From an uncultured Candidatus Melainabacteria bacterium (lineage in GTDB: Bacteria > Cyanobacteriota > Vampirovibrionia > Gastranaerophilales > Gastranaerophilaceae), in contig CAKVMU010000021.1 in NCBI GenBank assembly GCA_934773085.1, positions 1 through 13,326 on the forward strand: a DNA stretch of 13,326 nucleotides, written 5' to 3'. Shown piece after piece: positions 1 to 7,217 of the stretch. Numbering within the stretch: position 1 is the stretch's first letter; each line of letters starts with the position of its first letter. The translations under genes and the position numbers were made by a program. Below the pieces are notes generated by a model. It saw only the letters and a program-made list of their open reading frames with translations, was not told where the DNA came from and did not search any database.

Positions 1-1054
1 GACGTTTTATTATCTCATTAATATCCTTTAGTGGCTGACATATCCAAGATTTGAGCAATCTTGCGCCCATACTTGTAACAGTTTTATCAATCGCCCATAA
101 CAACGAACCATATTTATTTTTTTCTCTCAGAGTCTCAGTCAGTTCAAGATTTTTCCTTGTGTGAACATCAATTGAAACAAATTCTGAAAGTTCATACAGC
201 TCAATTCTTTCAAATTTAGGAAACCCGTCTTTCATGTTTTCCCAAATATATGCAAATAATGCCGCCGAAGCTCTGTAAGCCAGTGGATTGTCGTTATAGC
301 CTAAAGAATCTAAGTTATTAAGCTTCAAAACAGCTTTCAGATTGTTCTGTGCAAACGAATCCTCAAAAACTCTGGTCGGAACTTTTACGCAATTATACAT
401 TTTCACAATTTCGTCCGGCAAATCAACCGTTTCTTCCGGCACAATCTGAAAAGGTTCTAATTTAAGTTTTTTAGCAGGCGCAACCACTTCTGAAGGCTGA
501 ATTCTCGCTAATTCTGTCAATATCGCATCATAAGAAAGTTCTGCAGCTTTAAATTCACCGGTTGAAATATCAGTATATGCAAAACCCCATTTATTGGAAG
601 CCTTCCCCTCCGCTCTAAAAAGAGCGCACATATAATTGTTGCTTGCTTGATTCAAAAATTTACTTTCGACCAAAGTTCCCGCAGTTATTGTCCGAACGAC
701 CCCTCTTTCTACCAAACCTTTAGCTTGTTTTGGATCTTCCAGCTGTTCGCAAATAGTAACCTTATATCCCTTACTAACCAGTTTTTCAAGATAATTATCC
801 ACTGCTTTTATAGGAATTCCGGCTAAAGGAATTCGTCCAATTTTACCAGCATCACGACCGGTAAGAGTCAATTGAAGCTCTCTTGAAAGTAGCTCTGCAT
901 CTTCAAAAAAAGTTTCGTAAAAATCTCCCAAACGGTAAAAAAGCACCGTTCCGGGATTTTCTTTTTTTATCTTCAAAAAATGGCGCATAACTTCCGTAGT
1001 ATCTTCTAATACTACATCTGCACTGTTAATATGATTGATTTCAGGTTTTGTCAT
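1..1054 (-). CDS. mutS: DNA mismatch repair protein MutS, N-terminal part (runs off left edge)
   Basis: MutS binds mismatched and looped DNA and, with MutL, starts mismatch repair. About 351 N-terminal residues are visible out of a family length near 850; the lever, clamp, ATPase and dimerisation parts lie beyond the left edge. Domain I contains the mismatch-reading Phe-x-Glu motif as F45-Y46-E47 in the segment LFYRLGDFYETFFEDA, followed by IPLAGIP and the segment GYKVTICEQLEDP, which are typical of the family. The connector domain follows (around GFAYTDISTGEF), and the visible part ends in the core domain at SMGARLLKSWICQPL. The start at 1054 has no clear Shine-Dalgarno sequence. The gene is divergent from the + strand operon, with only 39 bases between the start codons. 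Identification is firm; only completeness is unknown. Confidence 0.95.
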   Translation of the reverse strand, partial: MTKPEINHINSADVVLEDTTEVMRHFLKIKKENPGTVLFYRLGDFYETFFEDAELLSRELQLTLTGRDAGKIGRIPLAGIPIKAVDNYLEKLVSKGYKVTICEQLEDPKQAKGLVERGVVRTITAGTLVESKFLNQASNNYMCALFRAEGKASNKWGFAYTDISTGEFKAAELSYDAILTELARIQPSEVVAPAKKLKLEPFQIVPEETVDLPDEIVKMYNCVKVPTRVFEDSFAQNNLKAVLKLNNLDSLGYNDNPLAYRASAALFAYIWENMKDGFPKFERIELYELSEFVSIDVHTRKNLELTETLREKNKYGSLLWAIDKTVTSMGARLLKSWICQPLKDINEIIKR

Positions 1055-1063
1055 AGTTATAAT
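1035..1063 (+). promoter_or_regulatory. Promoter of the six-gene + strand operon
   Basis: A near-consensus sigma-70 type promoter is visible: -35 TTGATT at 1035-1040, a 17-base spacer, and -10 TATAAT at 1058-1063, predicting a start near 1070. The -35 box lies inside the first codons of mutS on the other strand, so the divergent transcription units overlap. The Shine-Dalgarno GAGG at 1082-1085 sits downstream in front of the ATG at 1094. No equally good promoter for mutS was seen in the short gap. Confidence 0.65.
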
Positions 1064-1093
1064 TGTACATAATATTATTCCGAGGTGCAAGCA

Positions 1094-1702
1094 ATGTTTA
1101 GATTTATAAAAATAATATTTAATGCATTTCTTCTTGTCCTTGCTGTAGTCGGATTTAACGCTATTGGCGGGGAAAAGTATATTGAAGGTATAAAAGTTGG
1201 CGTAACTAATTTTATACAGGAAAGAGCTGCCGAAAATGCAAAAAAATTAGGAAATTTTTCTAACCTTCACGAAGAATTCCAAATTGATAATACCGTAAAT
1301 TTGTTGGGCTATAGAGCCGTTTTGGCTGAACATAAAGCATCCGGACAAAAGATGTGTATTGTGGACTCAGGCAAAAAGCCTCTATTGACAAAAGAAGACA
1401 TCAAAAGCGATTCTCTTGACAAAAAGATGAAAGACTTGGCTGATAAGTTCAAATATCAAGCAATTTCGTTCCAAGAAATCAATGTAACATCAAGAGGAAC
1501 TATGAAGATTTACGGACAAGAAGTCCCTTATGCTAAATTCGAAGCCAAATCGAACAAATTGCCGTTCTCAGATTTGGCAGGAGTTGTTTCAAGCGTAAGA
1601 ACATCAGACGGCTCAGAAAAATTAGCAATTGCCGTAAGCGAGAAAAAAAGGTACTCTCAGTTAATCACTGATGAATTTTTCAAAGGAGTTACCGAAAACT
1701 AG
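1094..1702 (+). CDS. Membrane-anchored protein of unknown function (202 aa)
   Basis: I do not recognise a family. The N-terminus (about residues 2-24: a few basic residues, then a hydrophobic run with NAFLLVLAVVGFNAIGG) looks like a signal anchor or uncleaved signal peptide, so the remaining ~175 residues are probably extracytoplasmic. That part is hydrophilic and Lys-rich, with mixed helix and strand character and no obvious catalytic motif. I chose ATG 1094 rather than the in-frame GTG at 1085, because GAGGTG (1082-1087) is better read as the ribosome binding site with a 6-base spacing. It is the first gene after the promoter at 1035-1063, and the next gene begins 11 bases after its stop. 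Its place before a DUF2993-like and a GerMN-like secreted protein suggests an envelope role, which is inference only. Confidence 0.75.
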   Translation: MFRFIKIIFNAFLLVLAVVGFNAIGGEKYIEGIKVGVTNFIQERAAENAKKLGNFSNLHEEFQIDNTVNLLGYRAVLAEHKASGQKMCIVDSGKKPLLTKEDIKSDSLDKKMKDLADKFKYQAISFQEINVTSRGTMKIYGQEVPYAKFEAKSNKLPFSDLAGVVSSVRTSDGSEKLAIAVSEKKRYSQLITDEFFKGVTEN

Positions 1703-1713
1703 AGGAAGTTCAA

Positions 1714-2538
1714 ATGGAAAAGAAAATTTTAACACTTGTAATAACAGGTATGTTACTTATTTCACCTGTTTTTGCAAAAACAGACAAAACATCACAAGAT
1801 TATTTACAAAATAAAAAACACTTCGCAATTATGAATCCTATTGCGGAGAGTATCGCTGAAAAAGTTATAAAAAAATCTCTAAAAAAAGAAACCGGAGCGA
1901 ATTTCAAAGTCAAATTTGAAGGTTATACTCTTTCCAGCATGAAAAAAGGCATTTTCAAAAACTTGGAAATCACCGGTAAAAACGTTGACGTAGATGGAAT
2001 TGAAGTCCCTTATATAAAGCTAAAAACACTTAGCGATTATAACTGGGTTGATTATACCCAAAACCCAATCGCATTCAAGTCCGATATGACCTATGCATAT
2101 GAGATGGAACTTTCTGAAAAAACAATCAACGACGCACTCAAAAGTAAAGGTTACCGCAGCACAATACAAAAAGTTAACAAACGTGCGTATCCGCTCTTTA
2201 CAGTGAACGACGTAAGAGTCAGAATAAGAAACAACAAAGTTCACGTAATTATGGAATATAATTTCCCTATTATGCCAGCAAAACAAAATAAAACGTTTAT
2301 GGCATCTACAGGTTTTCATGTCGTAAACGGAAAAATTACGGCTAACAATGTCGGAATTGATAGCGCTTACGGGAACTTACCTATTGACAAGGTTACAAAC
2401 CTTATCAACCTGCTTGACCCATTGTCTTTTACACTCTCATTACTTGATTCAAAAAAATGTAACGCAAAAATTGAGAATGTAAATATTGTTGATAACATAA
2501 TCAAAATTGATGGTAAAATATTTGTAAAAGGAGATTAA
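1714..2538 (+). CDS. Secreted DUF2993/LmeA-like protein (274 aa)
   Basis: The protein starts with a classical signal peptide (basic MEKK, hydrophobic core LTLVITGMLLISP, likely cleavage after VFA at residue 21). The mature part has the rhythm of the DUF2993/LmeA family: an early ITGKNVDVDGIEVPYIKLKT strand region, a central ELSEKTINDALKSKG helix, a later region with LPIDKVTNLINLLDPLSF, and a C-terminal beta segment NVNIVDNIIKIDGKIFV. Family members in actinobacteria and cyanobacteria are periplasmic or cell-wall-associated lipid-binding proteins; the exact substrate here is unknown. A good Shine-Dalgarno (AGAGGAAG, 1701-1708) precedes the ATG, and the spacing to both neighbours is short (11 and 3 bases), so it is cotranscribed. 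The family assignment is from pattern memory and remote, so treat it as likely rather than proven. Confidence 0.6.
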   Translation: MEKKILTLVITGMLLISPVFAKTDKTSQDYLQNKKHFAIMNPIAESIAEKVIKKSLKKETGANFKVKFEGYTLSSMKKGIFKNLEITGKNVDVDGIEVPYIKLKTLSDYNWVDYTQNPIAFKSDMTYAYEMELSEKTINDALKSKGYRSTIQKVNKRAYPLFTVNDVRVRIRNNKVHVIMEYNFPIMPAKQNKTFMASTGFHVVNGKITANNVGIDSAYGNLPIDKVTNLINLLDPLSFTLSLLDSKKCNAKIENVNIVDNIIKIDGKIFVKGD

Positions 2539-2541
2539 TAA

Positions 2542-3156
2542 ATGAACTTTTCTCAAAGACTCGGATTATTCATTCTGATAGTGATATCTCTTGCCTACGT
2601 TTATTTTTCATTCTTCAACAAGGATTTCAAGCTTCCGGAATTTAACCGTGGCGAAGAAGTGGAAACTCCCACTTTTAATCCGCTTGAACAACCGACTGAA
2701 ACAAAGGTTCAGGAAAACGAAGAAGAAGCAACTAAACCGATTACTAAAAATGTTAAAATATTTATTCTTGATAAATCGGGAAATTTACGTTCTGTCAACA
2801 GAACTTGCGATTCTTCCGTACAAAAATCATGTTTTGAATTTGCAATGAATGAACTCATCAACGCACCTTCAAAATGGGAAAAATCAAAAGGTTTCACCTC
2901 CGAAATTCCACAAGGCACAAAAATACTCTCAATCAGAGATTCTGAAGGCAGTATGTTACTGGATTTGTCTTCTAATTTTGAAGCCGGTGGAGGAGCAGAA
3001 AGTACATATATGCGTGTAAAACAAGTTATAAAAACAGTTAATGCAAACACAGCTTTACCGGCATATTTGTACATCAACGGTCACCAAGCAAACGTAATCG
3101 GTGGCGAAGGCATAATGATTAAGCAACCGCTAAATGAAAGGTCACTCGATGAGTAA
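2542..3156 (+). CDS. GerMN-domain membrane-anchored protein (204 aa)
   Basis: An N-terminal hydrophobic segment (about residues 7-25, LGLFILIVISLAYVYFSFF) anchors the protein; no lipobox Cys is present. A Glu/Thr-rich linker follows (about 35-68), then a GerMN domain (about 70-200). The family signature is clear: a VKIFILD strand, a helix with CFEFAMNELINAP, the LLDLSSNFEAGGGAEST segment, the VKQVIKTV helix and the final strand turn YINGHQANVIGGEGIMIKQPL. GerMN domains occur in spore germination protein GerM and in envelope proteins of non-sporulating bacteria including cyanobacteria, where they are associated with peptidoglycan-related processes. No sporulation context is seen here. AAAAGGAG just upstream is a strong ribosome binding site. 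The stop overlaps the start of the next gene by 8 bases, showing tight coupling. Confidence 0.8.
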   Translation: MNFSQRLGLFILIVISLAYVYFSFFNKDFKLPEFNRGEEVETPTFNPLEQPTETKVQENEEEATKPITKNVKIFILDKSGNLRSVNRTCDSSVQKSCFEFAMNELINAPSKWEKSKGFTSEIPQGTKILSIRDSEGSMLLDLSSNFEAGGGAESTYMRVKQVIKTVNANTALPAYLYINGHQANVIGGEGIMIKQPLNERSLDE

Positions 3157-3433
3157 TGAAGAGGTAAAAAAGGATTTAGATTACTATATGAACCTCGATT
3201 GGACTCTTATTGAGGGAACCGACTTGGATTTCAACGGAAATCCATATCATTACATCGAAATAAAAGAGATTCCGAGTTTTGCATTCTGCGCAAAAACCAG
3301 AGAAAAGGCTTTAGAAAATTACAAAAAACAACTTCGACTTTCTTTGATGCTAATGCTTGAGGACGGTGACCATATTATTGAACCTGGAGAGGAAACCGAA
3401 GACGATATAGATTGGGAAAGCATATGTCCATAG
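3149..3433 (+). CDS. HicB-like small protein without a HicA partner (94 aa)
   Basis: The sequence has the HicB/UPF0150 pattern: an N-terminal KKDLDYYMNLDW segment, a beta strand NPYHYIEIKEIPSFAFCAKT, where HicB proteins carry their 'I.ElPgc.t.G.T' stretch, then a helix EKALENYKKQLRLSLMLMLEDG and an acidic tail ending DIDWESICP. HicB antitoxins normally pair with the small HicA mRNA interferase; no HicA-sized gene is adjacent, and no DNA-binding C-terminal domain is visible, so it is an orphan and possibly not an antitoxin at all. I chose ATG 3149 over the in-frame ATG 3134 because AAAGG (3138-3142) gives proper spacing. It overlaps the GerMN gene by 8 bases and the rimI gene by 10 bases, which implies translational coupling and shared expression. 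Confidence 0.65.
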   Translation: MSNEEVKKDLDYYMNLDWTLIEGTDLDFNGNPYHYIEIKEIPSFAFCAKTREKALENYKKQLRLSLMLMLEDGDHIIEPGEETEDDIDWESICP

Positions 3434-3960
3434 TTGATATTTCTCAAATATACATAACAAAAATGACAACCGATGATATTGACAACGTTGTCGCAATAGA
3501 AGAAGAAGCTTATGGCGAGCACCATTGGTCAAAATCTTCGTTTTATGATGAAATGTCAAACAATCTTGCTCATTATTATTGTGCAAAAACCGTAGATGGT
3601 GAATTAGTCGGATATGCAGGCACATGGCACATTTTAGATGAAGGTCACATAACTACAATAGCGGTCAGAAAAGAATATATGAGAAAACATATCGGGGAAG
3701 CAATTATTGTAAAAATCCTTGAAGACTGCTATGATGCAGGTATAAAATATTTGACACTTGAAGTTAGAGTATCAAATACTCCTGCAATAGCCTTGTATAC
3801 TAAATATGGGTTTAACTCACTTGGGACAAGAAAAGGGTATTATCAGGACAATAACGAAGATGCTCTTATTATGTGGACAGAAAATATTTTTTACGATAAA
3901 TTTAAATCAAAATTCACTTATAACAGAGAAAAATTAAAAGAACTTATTGAGATAAAATGA
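3424..3960 (+). CDS. rimI: RimI-type N-alpha-acetyltransferase (GNAT family, 178 aa)
   Basis: RimI acetylates the N-terminal alanine of ribosomal protein S18 using acetyl-CoA. The GNAT fold is readable: AIEEEAYGEHHWSKSSF near residue 24-40, the motif A strand HITTIAVRKEYM (75-86), and the family-typical C-terminal half with LEVR (E113), NTPAIALYTKYGF (Y125 in the expected position, 12 residues after E113) and GTRKGYYQDNNEDALIMW. E113 and Y125 correspond to the catalytic pair described in E. coli RimI. The acetyl-CoA loop reads MRKHIG where RimI usually has QRRGIG, so the first glycine is His89. The tail after residue 152 is about 25 residues longer than usual and Lys-rich. ATG 3424 overlaps the previous gene by 10 bases; its stop overlaps the next start (ATGA). 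Confidence 0.88.
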   Translation: MSIVDISQIYITKMTTDDIDNVVAIEEEAYGEHHWSKSSFYDEMSNNLAHYYCAKTVDGELVGYAGTWHILDEGHITTIAVRKEYMRKHIGEAIIVKILEDCYDAGIKYLTLEVRVSNTPAIALYTKYGFNSLGTRKGYYQDNNEDALIMWTENIFYDKFKSKFTYNREKLKELIEIK

Positions 3961-4634
3961 CAAAACGTTTTGAAAAGCAGTTAAATAGTTTCAAATACAA
4001 AGGCGAACCGATAAAAATAACCGTCGGAACGCTTGTCCTGTGTGGATTTTGCATATTGTTGTTAATAGTTGCAACATTCACTCAATTAACAATAACTCAC
4101 CCGTATATTCCGTTAGATGCACTGCCATTCTTGAGCTCTGAACCTAACGATTACGAGATTGCGCATCATTTTATGAAAACGTACAAATATATTCCTCAAA
4201 TCCCGATGATTTTCTTTATCGTTGCGCTGTTGGGAAGAAAATTCGGAATTCTTACAATTTTGGGTTATATCGTTTTGGGACTCTTTTTCCCGATTTTTGC
4301 ATTGGGCGGAGGAGTAAGTTACCTTTTTGAATACGGATTTGGCTATATTCTGGCTTTCATTCCGGCAATATTTTTCACCGGAACATTGTTGAAGGTTAAG
4401 ACTGATGTCTTAAGAATCATACTGAATGCAGTTATCGGAGTTGCAACCATCCATATACTTGGAGTACTGTATATGCTCTTCGTTGCAGCGCTCAGACACG
4501 CACCAATGGACTTGGTCACAAGCTGGATAACTTCATTGAGCGGAATTCAAATATTTTACGACATATTTTTTACAATTATCGCAATCTACCTTGGAAGATT
4601 TGCCAGAAGATTTTTCTGGATAATTATGTGCTAG
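3957..4634 (+). CDS. bioY: BioY-family biotin transporter substrate-binding subunit (225 aa)
   Basis: BioY is the membrane S-component that binds biotin and works with an energy-coupling (ECF) module, or in some organisms alone. The protein has about six hydrophobic segments (roughly residues 24-45, 80-93, 96-118, 126-146, 152-178, 195-220). The most diagnostic stretch is GYIVLGLFFPIFALGGGVSY followed by YGFGYILAFIPAIFFTG, matching the family pattern of a 'GLPVFagggG' loop and a 'GYllGF' helix. Compared with typical BioY (about 190 aa) it has a ~20 residue hydrophilic N-terminal extension and a longer first loop (about residues 46-77). No EcfA/EcfT genes are nearby, so a shared energy module elsewhere is likely. 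It is the last gene of the operon, with a 4-base ATGA overlap upstream and a terminator starting two bases after its stop. Confidence 0.82.
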   Translation: MTKRFEKQLNSFKYKGEPIKITVGTLVLCGFCILLLIVATFTQLTITHPYIPLDALPFLSSEPNDYEIAHHFMKTYKYIPQIPMIFFIVALLGRKFGILTILGYIVLGLFFPIFALGGGVSYLFEYGFGYILAFIPAIFFTGTLLKVKTDVLRIILNAVIGVATIHILGVLYMLFVAALRHAPMDLVTSWITSLSGIQIFYDIFFTIIAIYLGRFARRFFWIIMC

Positions 4635-4635
4635 A

Positions 4636-4667
4636 CAAAAAGGCGGACTTAAAAGTCCGCCTTTTTG
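4636..4667. terminator. Bidirectional intrinsic terminator between bioY and pgk
   Basis: A perfect inverted repeat pairs 4636-4650 with 4653-4667; its core GGCGGACTT/AAGTCCGCC is flanked by A5 on the left and T5 on the right. On the + strand the T-tract ends the six-gene operon two bases after the bioY stop. On the - strand the A-tract becomes a U-tract, so it can also stop pgk transcription coming from the right. Confidence 0.9.
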
Positions 4668-4674
4668 CTTTTAT

Positions 4675-4850
4675 GAATTCGTTATTCAGTTCGCCGACGA
4701 CTTCTCGTCGTCGAATTCAAATGTTACTCCGGCTTACGCATTTAGTTCCTGTGAAATCAAAGATTTCTACGTCGCCATCGTTGAGTTTCGGACTCAGTTT
4801 GTCATTGCCTACGCAATGCCAAATTCGTCCTTCACTCCGGCTTACGCATT
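4675..4850. repeat. Intergenic cluster of short hairpins with 17-base direct repeats
   Basis: About 175 bases between the terminator and pgk are packed with small palindromes: GAATTCG (4675-4681) against CGAATTC (4712-4718), enclosing CGACGA/TCGTCG (4695-4700/4705-4710); GAAATC/GATTTC (4753-4758/4762-4767); TGAGT/ACTCA (4782-4786/4792-4796); and CATTGC/GCAATG (4803-4808/4813-4818). A 17-base direct repeat, ACTCCGGCTTACGCATT, occurs at 4726-4742 and 4834-4850, the second copy touching the pgk stop codon. The patch is more GC-rich than its surroundings and has no convincing gene. It resembles a REP-like or other dispersed intergenic repeat, but the family cannot be named from one copy. Confidence 0.6.
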
Positions 4851-6045
4851 ACTTATCATCTAATGCAGCAACACCTGGAAGTACTTTACCTTCAATAAAT
4901 TCAAGAGAAGCACCGCCACCTGTTGAAACATGAGTGAAATCTTCAGCTTTGCAGAATTTCTTAGCAGCAGAAACAGAATCACCACCACCAATAACAGAAG
5001 TTGCACCAGCTTTTGTAGCTTCAACAATTGCTTCCAACACAGCTTTTGTACCTTCAGCAAATTTAGGGTTTTCGAATGCACCTACAGGACCGTTCATCAA
5101 AATTGTTTTTGAATTCTTAAGAACTTCTGCAAATGCTTTTCTTGATTCAAGACCTGCGTCAACACCTTCAAATCCGTCCGGAATTTCGTTGATATTAACG
5201 AATTTGTTAGTTCCGTTACCTGAAAAATCATCAGTTACAAGAACATCTGTTGCCATTACAAGCTTAACCCCTTTGTCTGCAGCCTTTTTCTCAATTGCTT
5301 TTGCAACATCAAGTTGATCGTCTTCACAAATTGAGTTACCGATTTTTCCGCCATTAGCTTTAACAAATGTGTAAGCCATACCGCCACCGATAATCAAGTT
5401 ATCAACCTTGTCAATCAAGTTTTCTAAAACACCAATTTTAGAAGAAACTTTTGCACCACCAACTACAGCAGTGAAAGGTCTTGTAGGATTATCAAGAGCT
5501 TGAGACAAGCATCTCAATTCTTTTTCCATCAACAATCCTGATACTGCAGGTTTAAGAATCTTAGCCAATTTAGCAGTTGAAGTGTGGTTTCTGTGAGCAG
5601 CACCAAATGCATCGTTAACATAGAAATCACCCAACTTAGCAAGTTCTTCAGCAAAAGTCATATCGTCATCTTTAGCTTCTTCAGCTTTGTAGTAACGAAT
5701 GTTTTCAAGAAGAGCGATTTGACCATCTTGAAGTTTTTCTACATATTGTGGAGCTTCTTCAACTGACGGAATAAATACGATTTCTTGACCAAAAACTTTT
5801 GACATATATTTTGCAACAGGTGCAAGAGTAAATTCAGGGTTCTTTTCTCCCTTTGGTCTTCCAAGGTGAGCCATAAGAATAATCTTAGCACCCTTTTCTT
5901 TCAAGAAATTAACTGTAGGTACAATTGCTTGAATACGAGTATCATCAGTAACATTTTTGTTTTCATCCAAAGGTACGTTAACATCGACTCTTACAAGAGC
6001 TCTTTTACCTTTGATGTCGCCTAAATCTTTAATTGATTTTTTCAT
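4849..6045 (-). CDS. pgk: Phosphoglycerate kinase (398 aa)
   Basis: Catalyses transfer of the acyl phosphate of 1,3-bisphosphoglycerate to ADP in glycolysis (cytosol). All family landmarks are present: VRVDVNVPLDE (residues ~19-29) and MAHLGRPKG (~59-67) for 3-phosphoglycerate, LLENIRYYKAEE, YVNDAFGAAHRNHTST, then the hinge and nucleotide domain with VVGGAKVSSKIGVLENL, DNLIIGGGMAYTF, MNGPVGAFENPKF, and the terminal SVIGGGDSVSA and HVSTGGGASLEF. The ending KVLPGVAALDDK is close to what cyanobacterial enzymes carry. I chose ATG 6045 rather than an upstream in-frame start because AGGAAAG (6057-6051) lies 5 bases before it and the protein then has the normal family N-terminus. It has its own promoter and is not in an operon within the window. 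Confidence 0.97.
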   Translation of the reverse strand: MKKSIKDLGDIKGKRALVRVDVNVPLDENKNVTDDTRIQAIVPTVNFLKEKGAKIILMAHLGRPKGEKNPEFTLAPVAKYMSKVFGQEIVFIPSVEEAPQYVEKLQDGQIALLENIRYYKAEEAKDDDMTFAEELAKLGDFYVNDAFGAAHRNHTSTAKLAKILKPAVSGLLMEKELRCLSQALDNPTRPFTAVVGGAKVSSKIGVLENLIDKVDNLIIGGGMAYTFVKANGGKIGNSICEDDQLDVAKAIEKKAADKGVKLVMATDVLVTDDFSGNGTNKFVNINEIPDGFEGVDAGLESRKAFAEVLKNSKTILMNGPVGAFENPKFAEGTKAVLEAIVEATKAGATSVIGGGDSVSAAKKFCKAEDFTHVSTGGGASLEFIEGKVLPGVAALDDK

Positions 6046-6075
6046 TGTCTCTTTCCTTTCTTTTAACGCATGACC

Positions 6076-6081
6076 ATTATA
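6076..6081 (-). promoter_or_regulatory. Probable -10 box of the pgk promoter
   Basis: On the - strand TATAAT is read at 6081-6076, 30 bases upstream of the pgk ATG, with the Shine-Dalgarno AGGAAAG between. The region at the -35 distance is only AT-rich, with no good TTGACA match, so the call rests on the -10 box and position. Confidence 0.5.
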
Positions 6082-6134
6082 CACCAAACAAAATAAGATA
6101 TTTAATATTGGAGAGACTCTAGCAACCTATTGTA

Positions 6135-6170
6135 AATTTAGTTAACTCTTAATTTAAAATATGTTATAAT
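6135..6170 (+). repeat. Isolated decayed CRISPR repeat, outermost copy
   Basis: Thirty bases (6141-6170) match the 3' part of the 36-base CRISPR repeat almost exactly, from GTTAACTCTT through the terminal TGTTATAAT. The first seven bases are decayed, including the GTTTT start. It lies more than 1 kb left of the rest of the array and carries an intact extended -10 box (6162-6170) pointing right, so it could drive RNA antisense to the coding fragment next to it. The repeat lies about 55 bases upstream of the pgk -10 box and points away from pgk. Confidence 0.85.
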
Positions 6171-7211
6171 TTCGTATATCACGAGCCTTATTATTACCCT
6201 CAAAAAGACTTTGTTGTTCTTCTTGATTAAGAGGTTTGTACTCTGTGATGTTATATAAATGTACAGTTTTAGGGTTGATATTTTCTGTATTATCGTTTAT
6301 ACTGCTAGTATCCTCATTGAGATTTTTAACGGACCTTAAAACGTTCGCACTCGATGAGGATTTTTCATCTTTGTATTCTTCTGTGTCGAAAAGAATTTGA
6401 TATGTTTTATCTCCAATTTTTACATTGGTTTTAAAGTAATGATATTTTTCAATATTTGGCTTTTTGTCTTTTTTAGTATTTTCTTTTTCACCTGCATATT
6501 CAGCATTTGCAAGCAGTTTTTCTAAAGACATAATGTATTTATTATGTCTTTTCCTCTCTGCTTTATTCATATTTTTGAAATTACTTGATTTTATTATGTG
6601 GTCTTTTTTCTTCGCCCCTCCTTTAATATCAACAAACCATTCCGGAGAAAGAGTTGCGAACTTTGTTCCGTTTTCAACAATTTCATTGATGTATGCTTTA
6701 ACTTCATCAATTGTCGGTGTCTTTTCAAAATCACTTGTTAAATCAACAAATTTCATAGAATTAATAGTTTTATTATTTGCAGATTGATAATAAGTTTTTC
6801 CAATAACCTTGGTCTTGAAATTTGGTTGAACATCTTTTATAATATTATTGAGGGTAATGTTCAAGAAAGAGGTTTTAGTACCGCTTGAAACGCCCTCATT
6901 TTTTATCCAGTTATCAATATTTTTTTCTGTATCAATAAATGCCGTAGAAATCAAAGGGTTATTTTTCTTAAAAGTTTCTAAAACAACTCCAAATACTTTA
7001 TTACCTGCTTTTATTTTCAATAAAACAGATTTACCGTCATAACTTGATTTTTGCTCACTTATATCAGCGTTAGAAACATTATCAATATTTTCCAAAAGCG
7101 TGTTCCATTCATCAGATGTAAGTTTGTGTTTTTTCTGTTCGTGATTAATAGTGTCGTGCGGTATTCTTATATTGAGTCCTTCTTTTGATAAATAATTATA
7201 TTGTTTAATTT
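6154..7211 (-). pseudogene. Phage-type nuclease-domain (PBECR-like) protein fragment wedged between CRISPR repeats
   Basis: An uninterrupted coding frame runs from inside a truncated CRISPR repeat (stop at 7212-7210) to a TAA inside the outer decayed repeat. The frame opens about 38 codons before the only candidate start (TTG 7095), with sequence that still looks like protein (KHKLTSDEWNTLLENID), and there is no ATG with a ribosome binding site. It is therefore best seen as a 5'-truncated fragment. The last five residues (NYNIF) are encoded by repeat sequence. Two segments recall the phage barnase-EndoU-colicin E5/D-RelE-like nuclease domains found in large polyvalent proteins of phages and mobile elements: VFGVVLETFKKNNPLISTAF near the front, and KYIMSLEKLLANAEYAGEKE with YHYFKTNVKIGDKTYQILF and TVHLYNITEYK near the end. 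The family call is by pattern only. Activity is unproven; it could be an expressed toxin-like protein starting at TTG 7095. Confidence 0.55.
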
Positions 7212-7217
7212 AAAATA

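Noticed and set aside
4628..4933. 101-aa open frame on the + strand across the bioY-pgk gap
   Set aside because: It begins inside the end of bioY, runs through a terminator and the hairpin patch and into antisense pgk; the composition is low-complexity and no ribosome binding site supports it.
4934..5317. 127-aa open frame antisense to pgk
   Set aside because: It lies wholly opposite conserved pgk sequence and has no start signal; it is a shadow of codon bias.
6154..7095. Treating the nuclease-like frame as a complete gene starting at TTG 7095
   Set aside because: No good ribosome binding site is seen, and protein-like sequence continues upstream in frame up to the repeat junction; a 5'-truncated fragment fits better, though expression from TTG is not excluded.
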